From assembly GCA_947502635.1 (NCBI GenBank), contig CANNAN010000003.1, positions 1 to 64,000 on the forward strand: 64,000 nucleotides of DNA. The letters run 5' to 3'. The stretch is from an uncultured Flavobacteriaceae bacterium. GTDB taxonomy: Bacteria > Bacteroidota > Bacteroidia > Flavobacteriales > Flavobacteriaceae. The notes beneath the pieces are model-generated. The model was not told the origin of the DNA, did not search any database, and was given only the letters and a program-made list of their open reading frames with translations. A program made the translations under genes and the position numbers. Shown one piece after another: positions 8,914-16,432 of the stretch (position 1 is its first letter; each line of letters starts with the position of its first letter).

Positions 8914-9612
8914 TTATTTTCCTGAAGATTTTATTTCATCAATAAATAATTGTAACTCTTTACCATACTTAGAATTTTTAACTTTTGGAGTTAAACTATT
9001 ATTTATGGTGTCTAGAAAATTGACTCTGGCATTGTAAATTTCTGAAAGTGCAAGATAAGGAGCTACCTCACTATCCTTATTATTCAAAGCAAAATTTACG
9101 GTATATAAGTATCTTCTTTTTAATGAATTATCAGACTCTTTCTCTAAGTTCTTGATTTTTACTGTATCATTATTTTTTTGAGCCTCGAAATGTTCTTTTA
9201 TCAAGTCTAAATTTCTATTATTCATTCTAGACATTATAGCTTTATATTCTTCTAATACTTTCTGTTGTACAGAACCGTTAATTTTTGCATCGAAAACAAA
9301 GTTTTTTAATGTTGTATTAATTTCTGTGATGCCTTTATCTGCAAAAAAAGCAATTCTATCTTTCTCAGAACTATTCTTATCTAAATACAAAAAGAATATT
9401 TCTGGAGATTCTAAATGAGATCGTAACTCGAATTGAGAATTACCGTTTACAACTAAAGAATCTACCGTTACTAAAACAGAATCATTAATTTTTTTAAGAT
9501 AAATGGTTCCCTTTTTTAAATCTTTAATATGTCCTTTTACTATTAAATCATGCTGTTTTTCACTACAAGAGATTATTAAAAAAGCTAAAAGTAAAAATGT
9601 AATTTTTTTCAT
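8914..9612 (-). CDS. DUF4369-domain lipoprotein
   Basis: About 232 aa. The start at 9612 (MKKITFLLLAFLIISC) places a lipobox Cys at residue 16; an ATG at 9639 would add nine residues before the signal peptide and is less likely. The N-terminal part (VKGHIKDLKKGTIYLKKI, DSLVVNGNSQFELRSHLESP) is a DUF4369 beta domain, normally found ahead of a thioredoxin domain in TlpA/ResA-like proteins. Here a helical Lys/Glu-rich region follows and no CxxC thioredoxin motif is present, so it is not a thiol oxidoreductase. Role unknown; probably anchored in a membrane facing the periplasm. Confidence 0.85.
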   Translation of the reverse strand: MKKITFLLLAFLIISCSEKQHDLIVKGHIKDLKKGTIYLKKINDSVLVTVDSLVVNGNSQFELRSHLESPEIFFLYLDKNSSEKDRIAFFADKGITEINTTLKNFVFDAKINGSVQQKVLEEYKAIMSRMNNRNLDLIKEHFEAQKNNDTVKIKNLEKESDNSLKRRYLYTVNFALNNKDSEVAPYLALSEIYNARVNFLDTINNSLTPKVKNSKYGKELQLFIDEIKSSGK

Positions 9613-9751
9613 GAATAGGTTCGTTTTATATATTGACAAATATCCTATAATTATATTTTAAATGCTAGCTGCTTATAATTATTTTATATGGATGTGCTTT
9701 TTTTGCTTTTTATGGTCAATTTACCATGAAATAAATATTAAATTATTTAGT

Positions 9752-9768
9752 TTGGCACGGATGTTGAT
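9752..9768 (+). promoter_or_regulatory. Sigma-54-like -24/-12 element
   Basis: TTGGCACGGATGTTGAT has GG (9754-9755) exactly ten bases before GA (9766-9767), matching the sigma-54 spacing, with the -24 half (TTGGCACG) intact and the -12 half as TTGAT rather than TTGCT. No ORF of useful size follows before the terminator at 9864. Confidence 0.5.
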
Positions 9769-9778
9769 ATATAAAAAG

Positions 9779-9896
9779 TAATTATATTTAATTAAATAAG
9801 TTTATTGAGTGGTTACTTTAAACTTATAAATGTAATTCATATTTTTGGTTAGTTAGTTAGTAAAAAAGCATCCTCGAAAAAGGATGCTTTTTTTAT
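9779..9896 (+). ncRNA. Candidate small RNA between a sigma-54-like promoter and a terminator
   Basis: The roughly 110-nt stretch from the expected start after the -24/-12 element to the terminator contains no credible ORF and opens with AT-rich sequence. It includes the repeated string TTAGTTAGTTAG just before the terminator stem. Existence as a transcript is inferred only from its boundaries. Confidence 0.35.
9864..9896 (+). terminator. Intrinsic terminator
   Basis: 11-bp stem AAAAGCATCCT (9864-9874) with AGGATGCTTTT (9881-9891), loop CGAAAA, followed by T residues. Confidence 0.8.
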
Positions 9897-10005
9897 TTCT
9901 ATATGTTTTAGTGATATCCATTGAGTATCCAAAATCCTTGTTTTTACTGTGTTTTCTTATAATAAATACATATGTAAGTAATATGAAAAACTTACTTTTC
10001 AAAAT

Positions 10006-10311
10006 TTAGCACCGACTCATTTCTTTTAAAAAAATAGTACATTCTTTAGCCATAGAAGTTCCATTTCCTATTAAGTTATAATTTCTTTTCACAATTTGTT
10101 GGGTTGTTTTATCAAACCATGCACGTCGCTTAATATGTAAATACACTATTTTACGCCTTAAAGGAAAATCTTGAATGGTAATTTCTTCAAGGTAACTAAG
10201 AGAAATTAATTCGTGAGTAGGTTTTTATTTATGAAAATTATTACATTCTTCAAAATAAAGATGTGGAACTTCACCTTGTTTTTTTGCCAAATCAAAATAC
10301 TCAACTAACAT
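10006..10311 (-). pseudogene. Remnant of an ISAon1-type transposase N-terminal protein
   Basis: On the minus strand an ATG at 10311 opens 102 codons to a TAA at 10006-10008, interrupted by one in-frame TAA at 10225-10227. The conceptual protein (MLVEYFDLAKKQGEV, then EEITIQDFPLRRKIVYLHIK, FLKEMSR near the end) matches, from memory of the family, the N-terminal protein of ISAon1-family elements. The larger DDE transposase normally next to it is absent, as are clear terminal inverted repeats. The single stop makes it a decayed element, probably a relic of insertion. Confidence 0.7.
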
Positions 10312-10439
10312 TCAGGGGAGTATAGGTTTTAATAGATTCAGATAATTCCCCAAGAGGTCTTTTTTGTAAAAACCTAAAACTTTTTTCACTTTACATAGAA
10401 GTTTTAAAAGTGATGCAATATTAAAGGCTTAAATGTGTG

Positions 10440-10520
10440 TTTCGTCGATATTTATGGTGTTTTCGTCTGATAATGTTAAAATTTAGTGTATTTCATCGAT
10501 TTTATGTGTTTTTTATCGTT
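10440..10520 (+). repeat. Four phased direct repeats GTGTnTTTCRTCG
   Basis: Direct copies of a TTTCRTC-type core start at 10440 (TTTCGTC), 10461 (TTTCGTC), 10491 (TTTCATC) and 10511 (TTTTATC), each preceded by GTG, GTGT or a close variant. Spacings of 21, 30 and 20 bp place them on one face of the helix. They lie upstream of the candidate small RNA at 10610-10694, so an activator-binding array is a reasonable inference. Confidence 0.5.
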
Positions 10521-10609
10521 TTAATTCATTTATAATTTTACTTTTGAAGTGTACTAAATAACACACTTTTTAGTTCAATGGATTAATTAATTAATATTTG
10601 CATTATGTT

Positions 10610-10694
10610 GTTGATATAGAGACCCTAAATCTAGCTTCATAATAAAAAAAGCAAATTGAAAGAAAGCCGAGTTTGAGGGAACTCGGTTTTTTTT
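10610..10694 (+). ncRNA. Candidate small RNA ending at 10694
   Basis: A TAATATTTG string near 10595 resembles the TAnnTTTG -7 box. The following sequence lacks an ORF and ends in an intrinsic terminator (stem CCGAGTT 10667-10673 with AACTCGG 10680-10686, then eight T). Together with the phased repeats upstream it looks like a short regulated transcript of about 80-90 nt. Not verified. Confidence 0.4.
10667..10694 (+). terminator. Intrinsic terminator before the dipeptidase gene
   Basis: 7-bp stem CCGAGTT/AACTCGG with loop TGAGGG and eight T residues. Confidence 0.8.
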
Positions 10695-10752
10695 ATGCCC
10701 AATTTTTTAATACATTGATAATTTATCTACATTCGCTTATAACTTATCAATT

Positions 10753-11418
10753 ATGAGAAAAATATTGACACTTCTAATCATGTTTTATTATGCTCTCTCT
10801 TTTGGGCAATTAGAAAAAGGGTTTGTATATGTTCATGATATTATTCCAGATTTAGACGTCGAGCTGAGATACTATACTTCAAATAATTTTGTAGGGACTC
10901 CTATTAATGGTTACGAATCTAATAAACTCGTTTTAACAAGAGAAGCTGCGAATAAATTAAAGTTAGTTCATGAAGAGTTACAAGCACATAATTTATGCTT
11001 GAGAGTTTATGATGGTTATAGACCACAACAATCTGTAAATCATTTTATTCTTTGGGCTAAAGATTTAAATGACACGATCAATAAGCATATATTTTACCCA
11101 GATATAAAAAAGAAGTATTTATTTAAAGAAGAATATATAGCCTCAAGATCTGGGCATAGTAGGGGAAGTACAGTAGATTTAACCATAATTGATGGAAATA
11201 CAGGTAAAGCATTAGATATGGGAAGTCCTTATGATTTTTTTGGACAAGAATCTTGGGTGAATTATGAAAAAATTACTGATAAACAAAAAGCTAACAGGCA
11301 ATTATTGCAGACTATAATGTTAAAGCATGGTTTTAGAAATTACTCAAAAGAGTGGTGGCATTTTACGTTACGAGGAGAACCATTTCGTAATACTTATTTT
11401 GATTTTCCTATTAAATAA
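10753..11418 (+). CDS. D-alanyl-D-alanine dipeptidase (VanX/DdpX family, M15)
   Basis: 221 aa with an N-terminal signal peptide (MRKILTLLIMFYYALSFGQ), so exported. Family motifs are the substrate-binding RVYDGYRPQQSV (about 86-97), the zinc-binding SGHSRGSTVDLTI (His and Asp ligands, about 137-149) and EWWHF (catalytic Glu and third zinc His, about 200-204). The enzyme cleaves D-Ala-D-Ala, in non-pathogenic bacteria probably in peptidoglycan recycling. No vanA- or vanH-like gene is nearby, so this is not a vancomycin-resistance cluster. Confidence 0.93.
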   Translation: MRKILTLLIMFYYALSFGQLEKGFVYVHDIIPDLDVELRYYTSNNFVGTPINGYESNKLVLTREAANKLKLVHEELQAHNLCLRVYDGYRPQQSVNHFILWAKDLNDTINKHIFYPDIKKKYLFKEEYIASRSGHSRGSTVDLTIIDGNTGKALDMGSPYDFFGQESWVNYEKITDKQKANRQLLQTIMLKHGFRNYSKEWWHFTLRGEPFRNTYFDFPIK

Positions 11419-11423
11419 AAAAA

Positions 11424-11457
11424 CCTGCCTTTTTAAAAGCAGGGCTTAATTTTTTTA
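11424..11457 (+). terminator. Probable terminator after the dipeptidase gene
   Basis: CCTGC (11424-11428) pairs with GCAGG (11439-11443), extended by TTTT/AAAA across a bulge, followed by a T-run. Weaker than the other terminators listed. Confidence 0.5.
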
Positions 11458-11472
11458 TGATGAATAGCTGCT

Positions 11473-11823
11473 CTATTCTTTATCCAAATTCTTAGTCATA
11501 TTAAAACCTACAAATAAGCCAATACCAGCCATTAGGAAAATACTGCCTACATATAAAGGCTCTTCTTCTAGACTTGTATAATTTTCTAAGATGGATGCTA
11601 TGAAAACCCCTAAGCCAATTCCCATTAGCAATAAGGCTAGGTTTAATATGAGCACTTTCCAAATGGGAGCTGTATAATTATTTCTCCCTTTAACAAAAAT
11701 ACTTGCATCTGCACCTTTTTCTATAAGCGCTAAACGTTCTTTGTTACGTGTTGAGAAATATAAATAAAAGACTCCGAAGATGGCTCCAAATATTATTGGT
11801 ACTATGATTAATTCTGATCCCAT
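11473..11823 (-). CDS. DUF6249-type membrane protein
   Basis: 116 aa with three hydrophobic segments (IIVPIIFGAIFGVFYLYF; VLILNLALLLMGIGLGVFI; VGSIFLMAGIGLFVGF) and a short cytosolic loop after the first (NKERLALIEKGAD). This layout matches the DUF6249 family, of unknown function. It is transcribed away from the ECF sigma gene, and both sides carry the same GTAAC-N17-CGTC element, so it is likely part of the sigma factor's regulon (inference). Confidence 0.82.
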   Translation of the reverse strand: MGSELIIVPIIFGAIFGVFYLYFSTRNKERLALIEKGADASIFVKGRNNYTAPIWKVLILNLALLLMGIGLGVFIASILENYTSLEEEPLYVGSIFLMAGIGLFVGFNMTKNLDKE

Positions 11824-11869
11824 AATTGTTTGTTTTTAATTGATTAATTTTAAACTGTTCATAGCTTAT

Positions 11870-11895
11870 GACGACACGTTCTTAATTTTGGTTAC
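11870..11895 (-). promoter_or_regulatory. ECF-type promoter toward the DUF6249 gene
   Basis: On the minus strand GTAAC (11895-11891), 17 bases, then CGTC (11873-11870). The wider context GTGTAACC ... TGTCGTC is shared with the divergent promoter at 11929-11954. Confidence 0.65.
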
Positions 11896-11928
11896 ACTTT
11901 TTTGAAAAAAATATTTTTTTGTTCTTGT

Positions 11929-11954
11929 GTAACCTTAACGAAAGTATTGTCGTC
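11929..11954 (+). promoter_or_regulatory. ECF-type promoter of the sigma factor gene
   Basis: GTAAC (11929-11933), 17 bases, CGTC (11951-11954), with expected transcript start near 11960, only a few bases ahead of the chosen ATG at 11965. Same spacing and flanks as the element on the other strand, as expected of an autoregulated ECF sigma factor. Confidence 0.65.
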
Positions 11955-11964
11955 TTACTTTAAA

Positions 11965-12552
11965 ATGACCACCAACGACCAACATTATATCAATCTAATT
12001 ATTGATGGCGACACGAATGCTTTTGAAGTATTGGTGAAACGTTATAAGGATCTAGTTTTTACTTTAACCCTACGAATGCTTAAGAATAGAGAAGAAGCTG
12101 AAGAAGTAGCGCAAGACACATTTATAAAAGCATATAAGTCATTAAATAGGTTTAAGGGGGATTCAAAGTTTTCAACCTGGATTTATAAAATTGCATATAA
12201 CACGAGTTTAGATAGATTAAAAAAGAATAAAAAACATTTTAATGACGTCCCTATTAATGAATTTACAGAGTATCATGTAAAAACAATTGATAATGCTTTA
12301 GATCATTTAGAATGTAAAGAACGCGAACAATCTATTCGAGATTGTATCGCTTTATTACCAGGTGATGATGGTTTTTTACTAACTTTATATTACTTTGAAG
12401 AGCAAACTTTAGAAGAAATTTCGAAAACGATGGGGCTTACACCTAATAATGTGAAAGTTAAATTGTTTAGAAGTAGAAAAAAGTTGGCAACTATTTTAAA
12501 AGAGCGGTTAGAACCAGAAATAATTGAACATTATGAACGAGAACGCAGATAA
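11965..12552 (+). CDS. ECF-family RNA polymerase sigma factor
   Basis: 195 aa from ATG 11965. An upstream ATG at 11902 would add 21 residues but would lie within or before the ECF promoter, so 11965 is preferred. Region 2 is clear (DAFEVLVKRYKDLVFTLTLR, AEEVAQDTFIKAYKSL, KGDSKFSTWIYKIAYN) and region 4 follows (LPGDDGFLLTLYYFEEQTLE, then SKTMGLTPNNVKVKLFRSRK). It directs RNA polymerase to a special promoter set, probably including its own. The next gene overlaps its 3' end and may encode its anti-sigma factor. Confidence 0.92.
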   Translation: MTTNDQHYINLIIDGDTNAFEVLVKRYKDLVFTLTLRMLKNREEAEEVAQDTFIKAYKSLNRFKGDSKFSTWIYKIAYNTSLDRLKKNKKHFNDVPINEFTEYHVKTIDNALDHLECKEREQSIRDCIALLPGDDGFLLTLYYFEEQTLEEISKTMGLTPNNVKVKLFRSRKKLATILKERLEPEIIEHYERERR

Positions 12553-12946
12553 ATATTTAGATGAATTAACTAAAAAAGTAATTAAGGAAACTCCATTAGA
12601 GCAGCCATCCTTTAATTTTACTGCTTCTGTAATGTCTCAGGTTGCAGAATTAAGCAGTAATACGGTGACTACGTATAAACCTTTAATATCTAAAAAAGGG
12701 TGGATTATTATTTCAATAGTATTTTTATTTCTAATCTTATTTATGCTTTTCGGCATTAAAAAAGAATCTACGAGTTGGTTTGATTCTTTAGATCTTAGTG
12801 TACTATCTCATAATAAAGTAACAAATTTATTATCGGGGTTTTCAATGCCAAAAACACTTACTTATGCTATTGCGTTTTTTGGACTTATGCTCTGTGTACA
12901 AATACCAATATTAAAGAATCATTTTAATCAAAGGTTACAGGATTAA
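12533..12946 (+). CDS. Two-TM protein, possible anti-sigma factor
   Basis: 137 aa from ATG 12533, overlapping the sigma gene by 20 bp (a TTG at 12524 would add three residues). A cytosolic N-terminal helix (MNENADKYLDELTKKVIKET) precedes two membrane segments (GWIIISIVFLFLILFMLFG and TLTYAIAFFGLMLCVQIPIL). The overlap with an ECF gene and the cytosolic-head, membrane-tail layout suggest an anti-sigma factor, but there is no recognisable ZAS or FecR motif; this is inference from position. Confidence 0.7.
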   Translation: MNENADKYLDELTKKVIKETPLEQPSFNFTASVMSQVAELSSNTVTTYKPLISKKGWIIISIVFLFLILFMLFGIKKESTSWFDSLDLSVLSHNKVTNLLSGFSMPKTLTYAIAFFGLMLCVQIPILKNHFNQRLQD

Positions 12947-13446
12947 AGTCTAGTAAAAGCAGTAATTATATTGCTGTGTTCAGGGAATTTTGAAATTAAC
13001 ACATCTCTTTCAGGGAGTTCAAAATCATTAAAATCGAAGCCAGGAGAAACGGTGCAACCTACTAAAGTGTATGCCTCTTTATCAATAACCTCTGCAGCGA
13101 ACCAATCTTTAGCTTTTACTACAAATTGAGGGTTTTGTCCAGATTCTATATCATTTCCTATAATTGTATTAGAATAAATACCAACATCAGAAATTATATG
13201 AAGTTTTATTGGTGAACCCTTATAAAAATGCCAGATTTCGTCTTGTTTGATTCTGTGGAATGCAGAAAAAGATTCCGAAGTTAAAAGAAAATAAATTGAT
13301 GTAGCGTAGTTTCGTTGTCCAGAGAAACCTTCTCCAAGGTTTTCTTCTGTAATAGATCCGTCACTTCTATAAACCTCTTTGAAATAACCACCTTCGGGGT
13401 GTGATTGTAATTCCAGCCGATCTATGATTTTTTGAATCGTATTCAT
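12943..13446 (-). CDS. Cupin-fold protein, DUF985 (cupin_5) family
   Basis: 167 aa. The opening LELQSHPEGGYFKEVYRSDG and the later FSAFHRIKQDEIWHFYKGSP, with QNPQFVVKAKDWFAAEV and VGCTVSPGFDFNDFEL, are the DUF985 signature; His and Glu in HRIKQDEIWHFY are the likely metal ligands. The function of the family is unknown. Its end overlaps the end of the convergent membrane gene by 4 bp, and the sterol desaturase gene on the same strand lies 3 bp upstream. Confidence 0.9.
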   Translation of the reverse strand: MNTIQKIIDRLELQSHPEGGYFKEVYRSDGSITEENLGEGFSGQRNYATSIYFLLTSESFSAFHRIKQDEIWHFYKGSPIKLHIISDVGIYSNTIIGNDIESGQNPQFVVKAKDWFAAEVIDKEAYTLVGCTVSPGFDFNDFELPERDVLISKFPEHSNIITAFTRL

Positions 13447-13449
13447 AAT

Positions 13450-14382
13450 TTAAGGGGTATTCAATTTGTTTTTTTTTGCCAATTCACGCATTTGTTTGAT
13501 CGTTAATGAGCTTCCATCATGGCTCCATCCAGGAGGGCCAAAGGCATACATAAACTTGTGATATAAATTGGAACTTTTTTTCATGTCATTCCAAATATCT
13601 TTGTATTCATGCGTTAATATTATCAAAGGATTATAAGAATTTGGTGGTTTTGTAACTCCATAAGCGATATCAATATCATCATCTAATTCTTTCCAAGTAC
13701 CAAATATTTTATCAAATATATTTAAAAAACCGCCATGATTTTTATCCATATATTCTAAGTTTTTAGCATGATGCACTTGATGCATAGTATGGGTGTTAAA
13801 TATTTTTTCGATAATCCCCATTTTTGGAACATATGTAGAATGTAATTGAAATTGCCAAAGGGCCTCAATACCTAAGCAAACTATAACCATTTCAGGCGGG
13901 AAGCCAATAATAGGTAACCACATGTAAAATAGAGGTTTATATAAAATAGTAAACCAGCCATTACGAACGGCAGTTCCGAGATTAAAATTTTCAGAGGAGT
14001 GATGTACAATATGTGCTGCCCATAAAAAGCGTACCATATGATTTTGTCTGTGAAACCAATAATAGGTAAAATCATCTAAAAACTGACAAATTAGCCAAAT
14101 AGGCCAAGTGTAACCAAAAGATTGCCATCCCATAATATTTGTGCGAACGCCATCGATCATTGGATTACATAATTCGTATAAATAATTAAAGATTATAATA
14201 GCAGAAATAGTTTTGATTAAAGGCGCTAAAATTACAGATCCAATTCCCATGGTAAGGCTTGATACCAAGTCTTTCCATTTATAAAGGTCTTTATTTTTGT
14301 GCGTTTTACTATAGGTAAGTTCGACTAAAATAAGTCCTAAAAAACATGGAATACCATAAACTAATGGGTTTGTAAAATTCAT
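13450..14382 (-). CDS. Sterol desaturase / fatty acid hydroxylase family protein
   Basis: 310-aa integral membrane di-iron enzyme with the His-box series of the family: HRQNH (about 118), HIVHHS (about 132), and HTMHQVHH (about 198). Four to five hydrophobic segments lie around them. Members hydroxylate or desaturate lipids; which lipid is used here is not visible. Transcribed just ahead of the DUF985 cupin gene, with 3 bp between them, so they probably share a transcript. Confidence 0.9.
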   Translation of the reverse strand: MNFTNPLVYGIPCFLGLILVELTYSKTHKNKDLYKWKDLVSSLTMGIGSVILAPLIKTISAIIIFNYLYELCNPMIDGVRTNIMGWQSFGYTWPIWLICQFLDDFTYYWFHRQNHMVRFLWAAHIVHHSSENFNLGTAVRNGWFTILYKPLFYMWLPIIGFPPEMVIVCLGIEALWQFQLHSTYVPKMGIIEKIFNTHTMHQVHHAKNLEYMDKNHGGFLNIFDKIFGTWKELDDDIDIAYGVTKPPNSYNPLIILTHEYKDIWNDMKKSSNLYHKFMYAFGPPGWSHDGSSLTIKQMRELAKKNKLNTP

Positions 14383-14481
14383 TTATTTGTATTGAGAGTT
14401 TTATTCATAAAATAAATTATAAATATAGCGTCGGTTAATTTCTGCGAAGGTATGTGTTTATATAACGAAATCTCCAATTAA

Positions 14482-15723
14482 TTAGTACCAACGCTTCTTT
14501 TTCTTTTTAGAAGCTTCGCTTTTACGGCCCTTTTTATGTTTACTCCCCGTTTTTTTAGATTTATGAATAATGGGCTTTTCCTTTGGGTCTAAGGGGTATG
14601 GGTGGTCTTCTATAACGTCTATTTGAATCTGAATAAGCTGCTGGATTGTTTTTACATAATTTTTTTCATCTGCCGAGCAAAATGAGTAAGATGCTCCAGT
14701 ATTTCCAGCTCTGGCTGTACGCCCAATTCGATGTACATAAGTTTCTGGAACATTGGGTAAATCGAAATTAATAACGGCATCTAAATCATTAATGTCAATA
14801 CCACGAGCAGCTACATCTGTCGCAATTAGAATATTAACATGGTTTGATTTGAAATTTTTTAAAGCCTCTTGTCTTAAATTTTGACTTTTATCACCATGAA
14901 TGCTCTCAACTTTGTAGCCATTTTTCAATAAGGTCTGTTCTAATTTTTGAACTCCAAATTTTGTGCGTCTAAAAATAAGGGTGCTCCCTTTTATCGTGTT
15001 TCTTAATAAATGTAAGCACAGTTCTATCTTATTAGGTTTTGGAACATAATAAAGTGCTTGATTAATGTTTTTTGATGTCGATGAATTTGGAGCGACTTCA
15101 ATCCGTTCTGGTGCTTTTAAAATAGTATTTGCTAATTGCTCTACTTTATAAGGTATTGTAGCAGAGAATAATAAAATTTGTTTTTCCTTGGTACAAAGGC
15201 GTTCAATTTTTTTCACATCATCGACAAAACCCATATCCAACATTAAATCGGCTTCATCCAAAACTAAAGTTTCTATATAGTCCAGGTTGGCAATGTCTTG
15301 TTTGTGTAAATCGAGTAAACGACCAGGGGTTGCAATTAATATATCGACTCCTTTTTTTAAGACATCTATTTGCGGCTCTATAGAAGTGCCTCCATAAATC
15401 GCAGTGCTTGTTAAGTTTGTATACGTACTGTAGTTCTTGAAATTTTCTCCAATTTGTATCGCTAATTCACGTGTTGGACTAACAATTAAAGCACGGATTT
15501 TTTTTCCTTTTTTTGAAGCGTCTTGTTTATCAAATAGAAGTTGTAAAATTGGTAAAGCAAAAGAGGCTGTTTTTCCTGTGCCAGTTTGGGCAGAAACGAT
15601 AACATCCTTTTTACTTAAAACTAAAGGAATGGTTTTTTCTTGAACCAATGTAGGTTCATCATAACCCGTTTCAGCGATAGCTCTTAAAATAGGTCTGTTT
15701 AATTGTAAGTCTTTAAATGACAT
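14482..15723 (-). CDS. DEAD-box ATP-dependent RNA helicase
   Basis: 413 aa of the RhlE-like group. Visible motifs are the Q motif region, AQTGTGKT (motif I), PTRELA (Ia), TPGR (Ib), DEAD (II), SAT (III), and in the second RecA domain RGIDINDLDAVINFD and HRIGRTARAG (VI). The tail is strongly basic (KSKKTGSKHKKGRKSEASKK), probably for RNA binding. Likely works in rRNA or mRNA remodelling, often with cold adaptation, though which substrate is not visible. Confidence 0.94.
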   Translation of the reverse strand: MSFKDLQLNRPILRAIAETGYDEPTLVQEKTIPLVLSKKDVIVSAQTGTGKTASFALPILQLLFDKQDASKKGKKIRALIVSPTRELAIQIGENFKNYSTYTNLTSTAIYGGTSIEPQIDVLKKGVDILIATPGRLLDLHKQDIANLDYIETLVLDEADLMLDMGFVDDVKKIERLCTKEKQILLFSATIPYKVEQLANTILKAPERIEVAPNSSTSKNINQALYYVPKPNKIELCLHLLRNTIKGSTLIFRRTKFGVQKLEQTLLKNGYKVESIHGDKSQNLRQEALKNFKSNHVNILIATDVAARGIDINDLDAVINFDLPNVPETYVHRIGRTARAGNTGASYSFCSADEKNYVKTIQQLIQIQIDVIEDHPYPLDPKEKPIIHKSKKTGSKHKKGRKSEASKKKKKRWY

Positions 15724-15766
15724 GTATAAATTTTATGCCACAAAGATACATCAAAATTAACTCTGT

Positions 15767-16402
15767 TTATTTTATGAACTTTTTCAGTTTTTCTCGTTTC
15801 CTCAACGGTAAAGCTTCATTCTCAATAGCTCGTTTAATTAAGGTTTCATTTTTGTTTTTTGAAAATAATAAATCAAAAAATTGCCAAGTGGTTAAGCTGT
15901 TTTTTGCTTGCTCAATTAGCTTGATAGGATCTCCATTTTTAACCAATCCTTCTTTTAAAATACGAACATAGGTTCCAGAAAAGCCATGTTCTATAAATTC
16001 TTTTAATACATTTTGAGTCCCAAATTTAATACCGAATTTAAAACAAGGCTCCCGAGGCTGCGTCACTTGTACTAAAGCCTCTCCAATCTCATAAATATCA
16101 CCAATATAAATGTCTTTTTCGTTTAAATTAGAAACTGTAAGGTTTTCACCAAACATACCATAATCCCAATCTAAATTTTGATAGCGGTTTTTCCAATAAG
16201 CGTAATGCGTTTCAGAAAATATATAACAAGCTTTAAATGTCCCACCATGTACTTTTTTGTCTGAAACCTCGTCATTATGTACGCCTTCTTTTCCTAAGTA
16301 AACTGGTGTATTTGTTGGTTTTTTATAGATGCCTGTAGTTAGTTCTTTTTCGTTCCAAATAACAGAAGTTGGTTTAGCGATATTGGTAGAGAGGATTTTC
16401 AT
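15767..16402 (-). CDS. MOSC domain protein (YiiM-like)
   Basis: 211 aa. The MOSC core holds NDEVSDKKVHGGTFKACYIF and a conserved cysteine in PREPCFKFGIKFG, the likely sulfur or molybdenum-cofactor ligand; a helical tail follows (about 155-211) like the 3-alpha domain of YiiM. YiiM-type proteins reduce N-hydroxylated compounds with a molybdenum cofactor. No Mo-cofactor genes are nearby. Confidence 0.87.
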   Translation of the reverse strand: MKILSTNIAKPTSVIWNEKELTTGIYKKPTNTPVYLGKEGVHNDEVSDKKVHGGTFKACYIFSETHYAYWKNRYQNLDWDYGMFGENLTVSNLNEKDIYIGDIYEIGEALVQVTQPREPCFKFGIKFGTQNVLKEFIEHGFSGTYVRILKEGLVKNGDPIKLIEQAKNSLTTWQFFDLLFSKNKNETLIKRAIENEALPLRKREKLKKFIK

Positions 16403-16432
16403 GTAAGCTGTCTTGTTTTTATAGTAGGTTAT

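Noticed and set aside
10753-11418. VanX-like gene as part of glycopeptide resistance
   Set aside because: No VanA ligase or VanH dehydrogenase is encoded nearby and the VanX-like dipeptidase is exported, so a general D-Ala-D-Ala recycling role is more likely.
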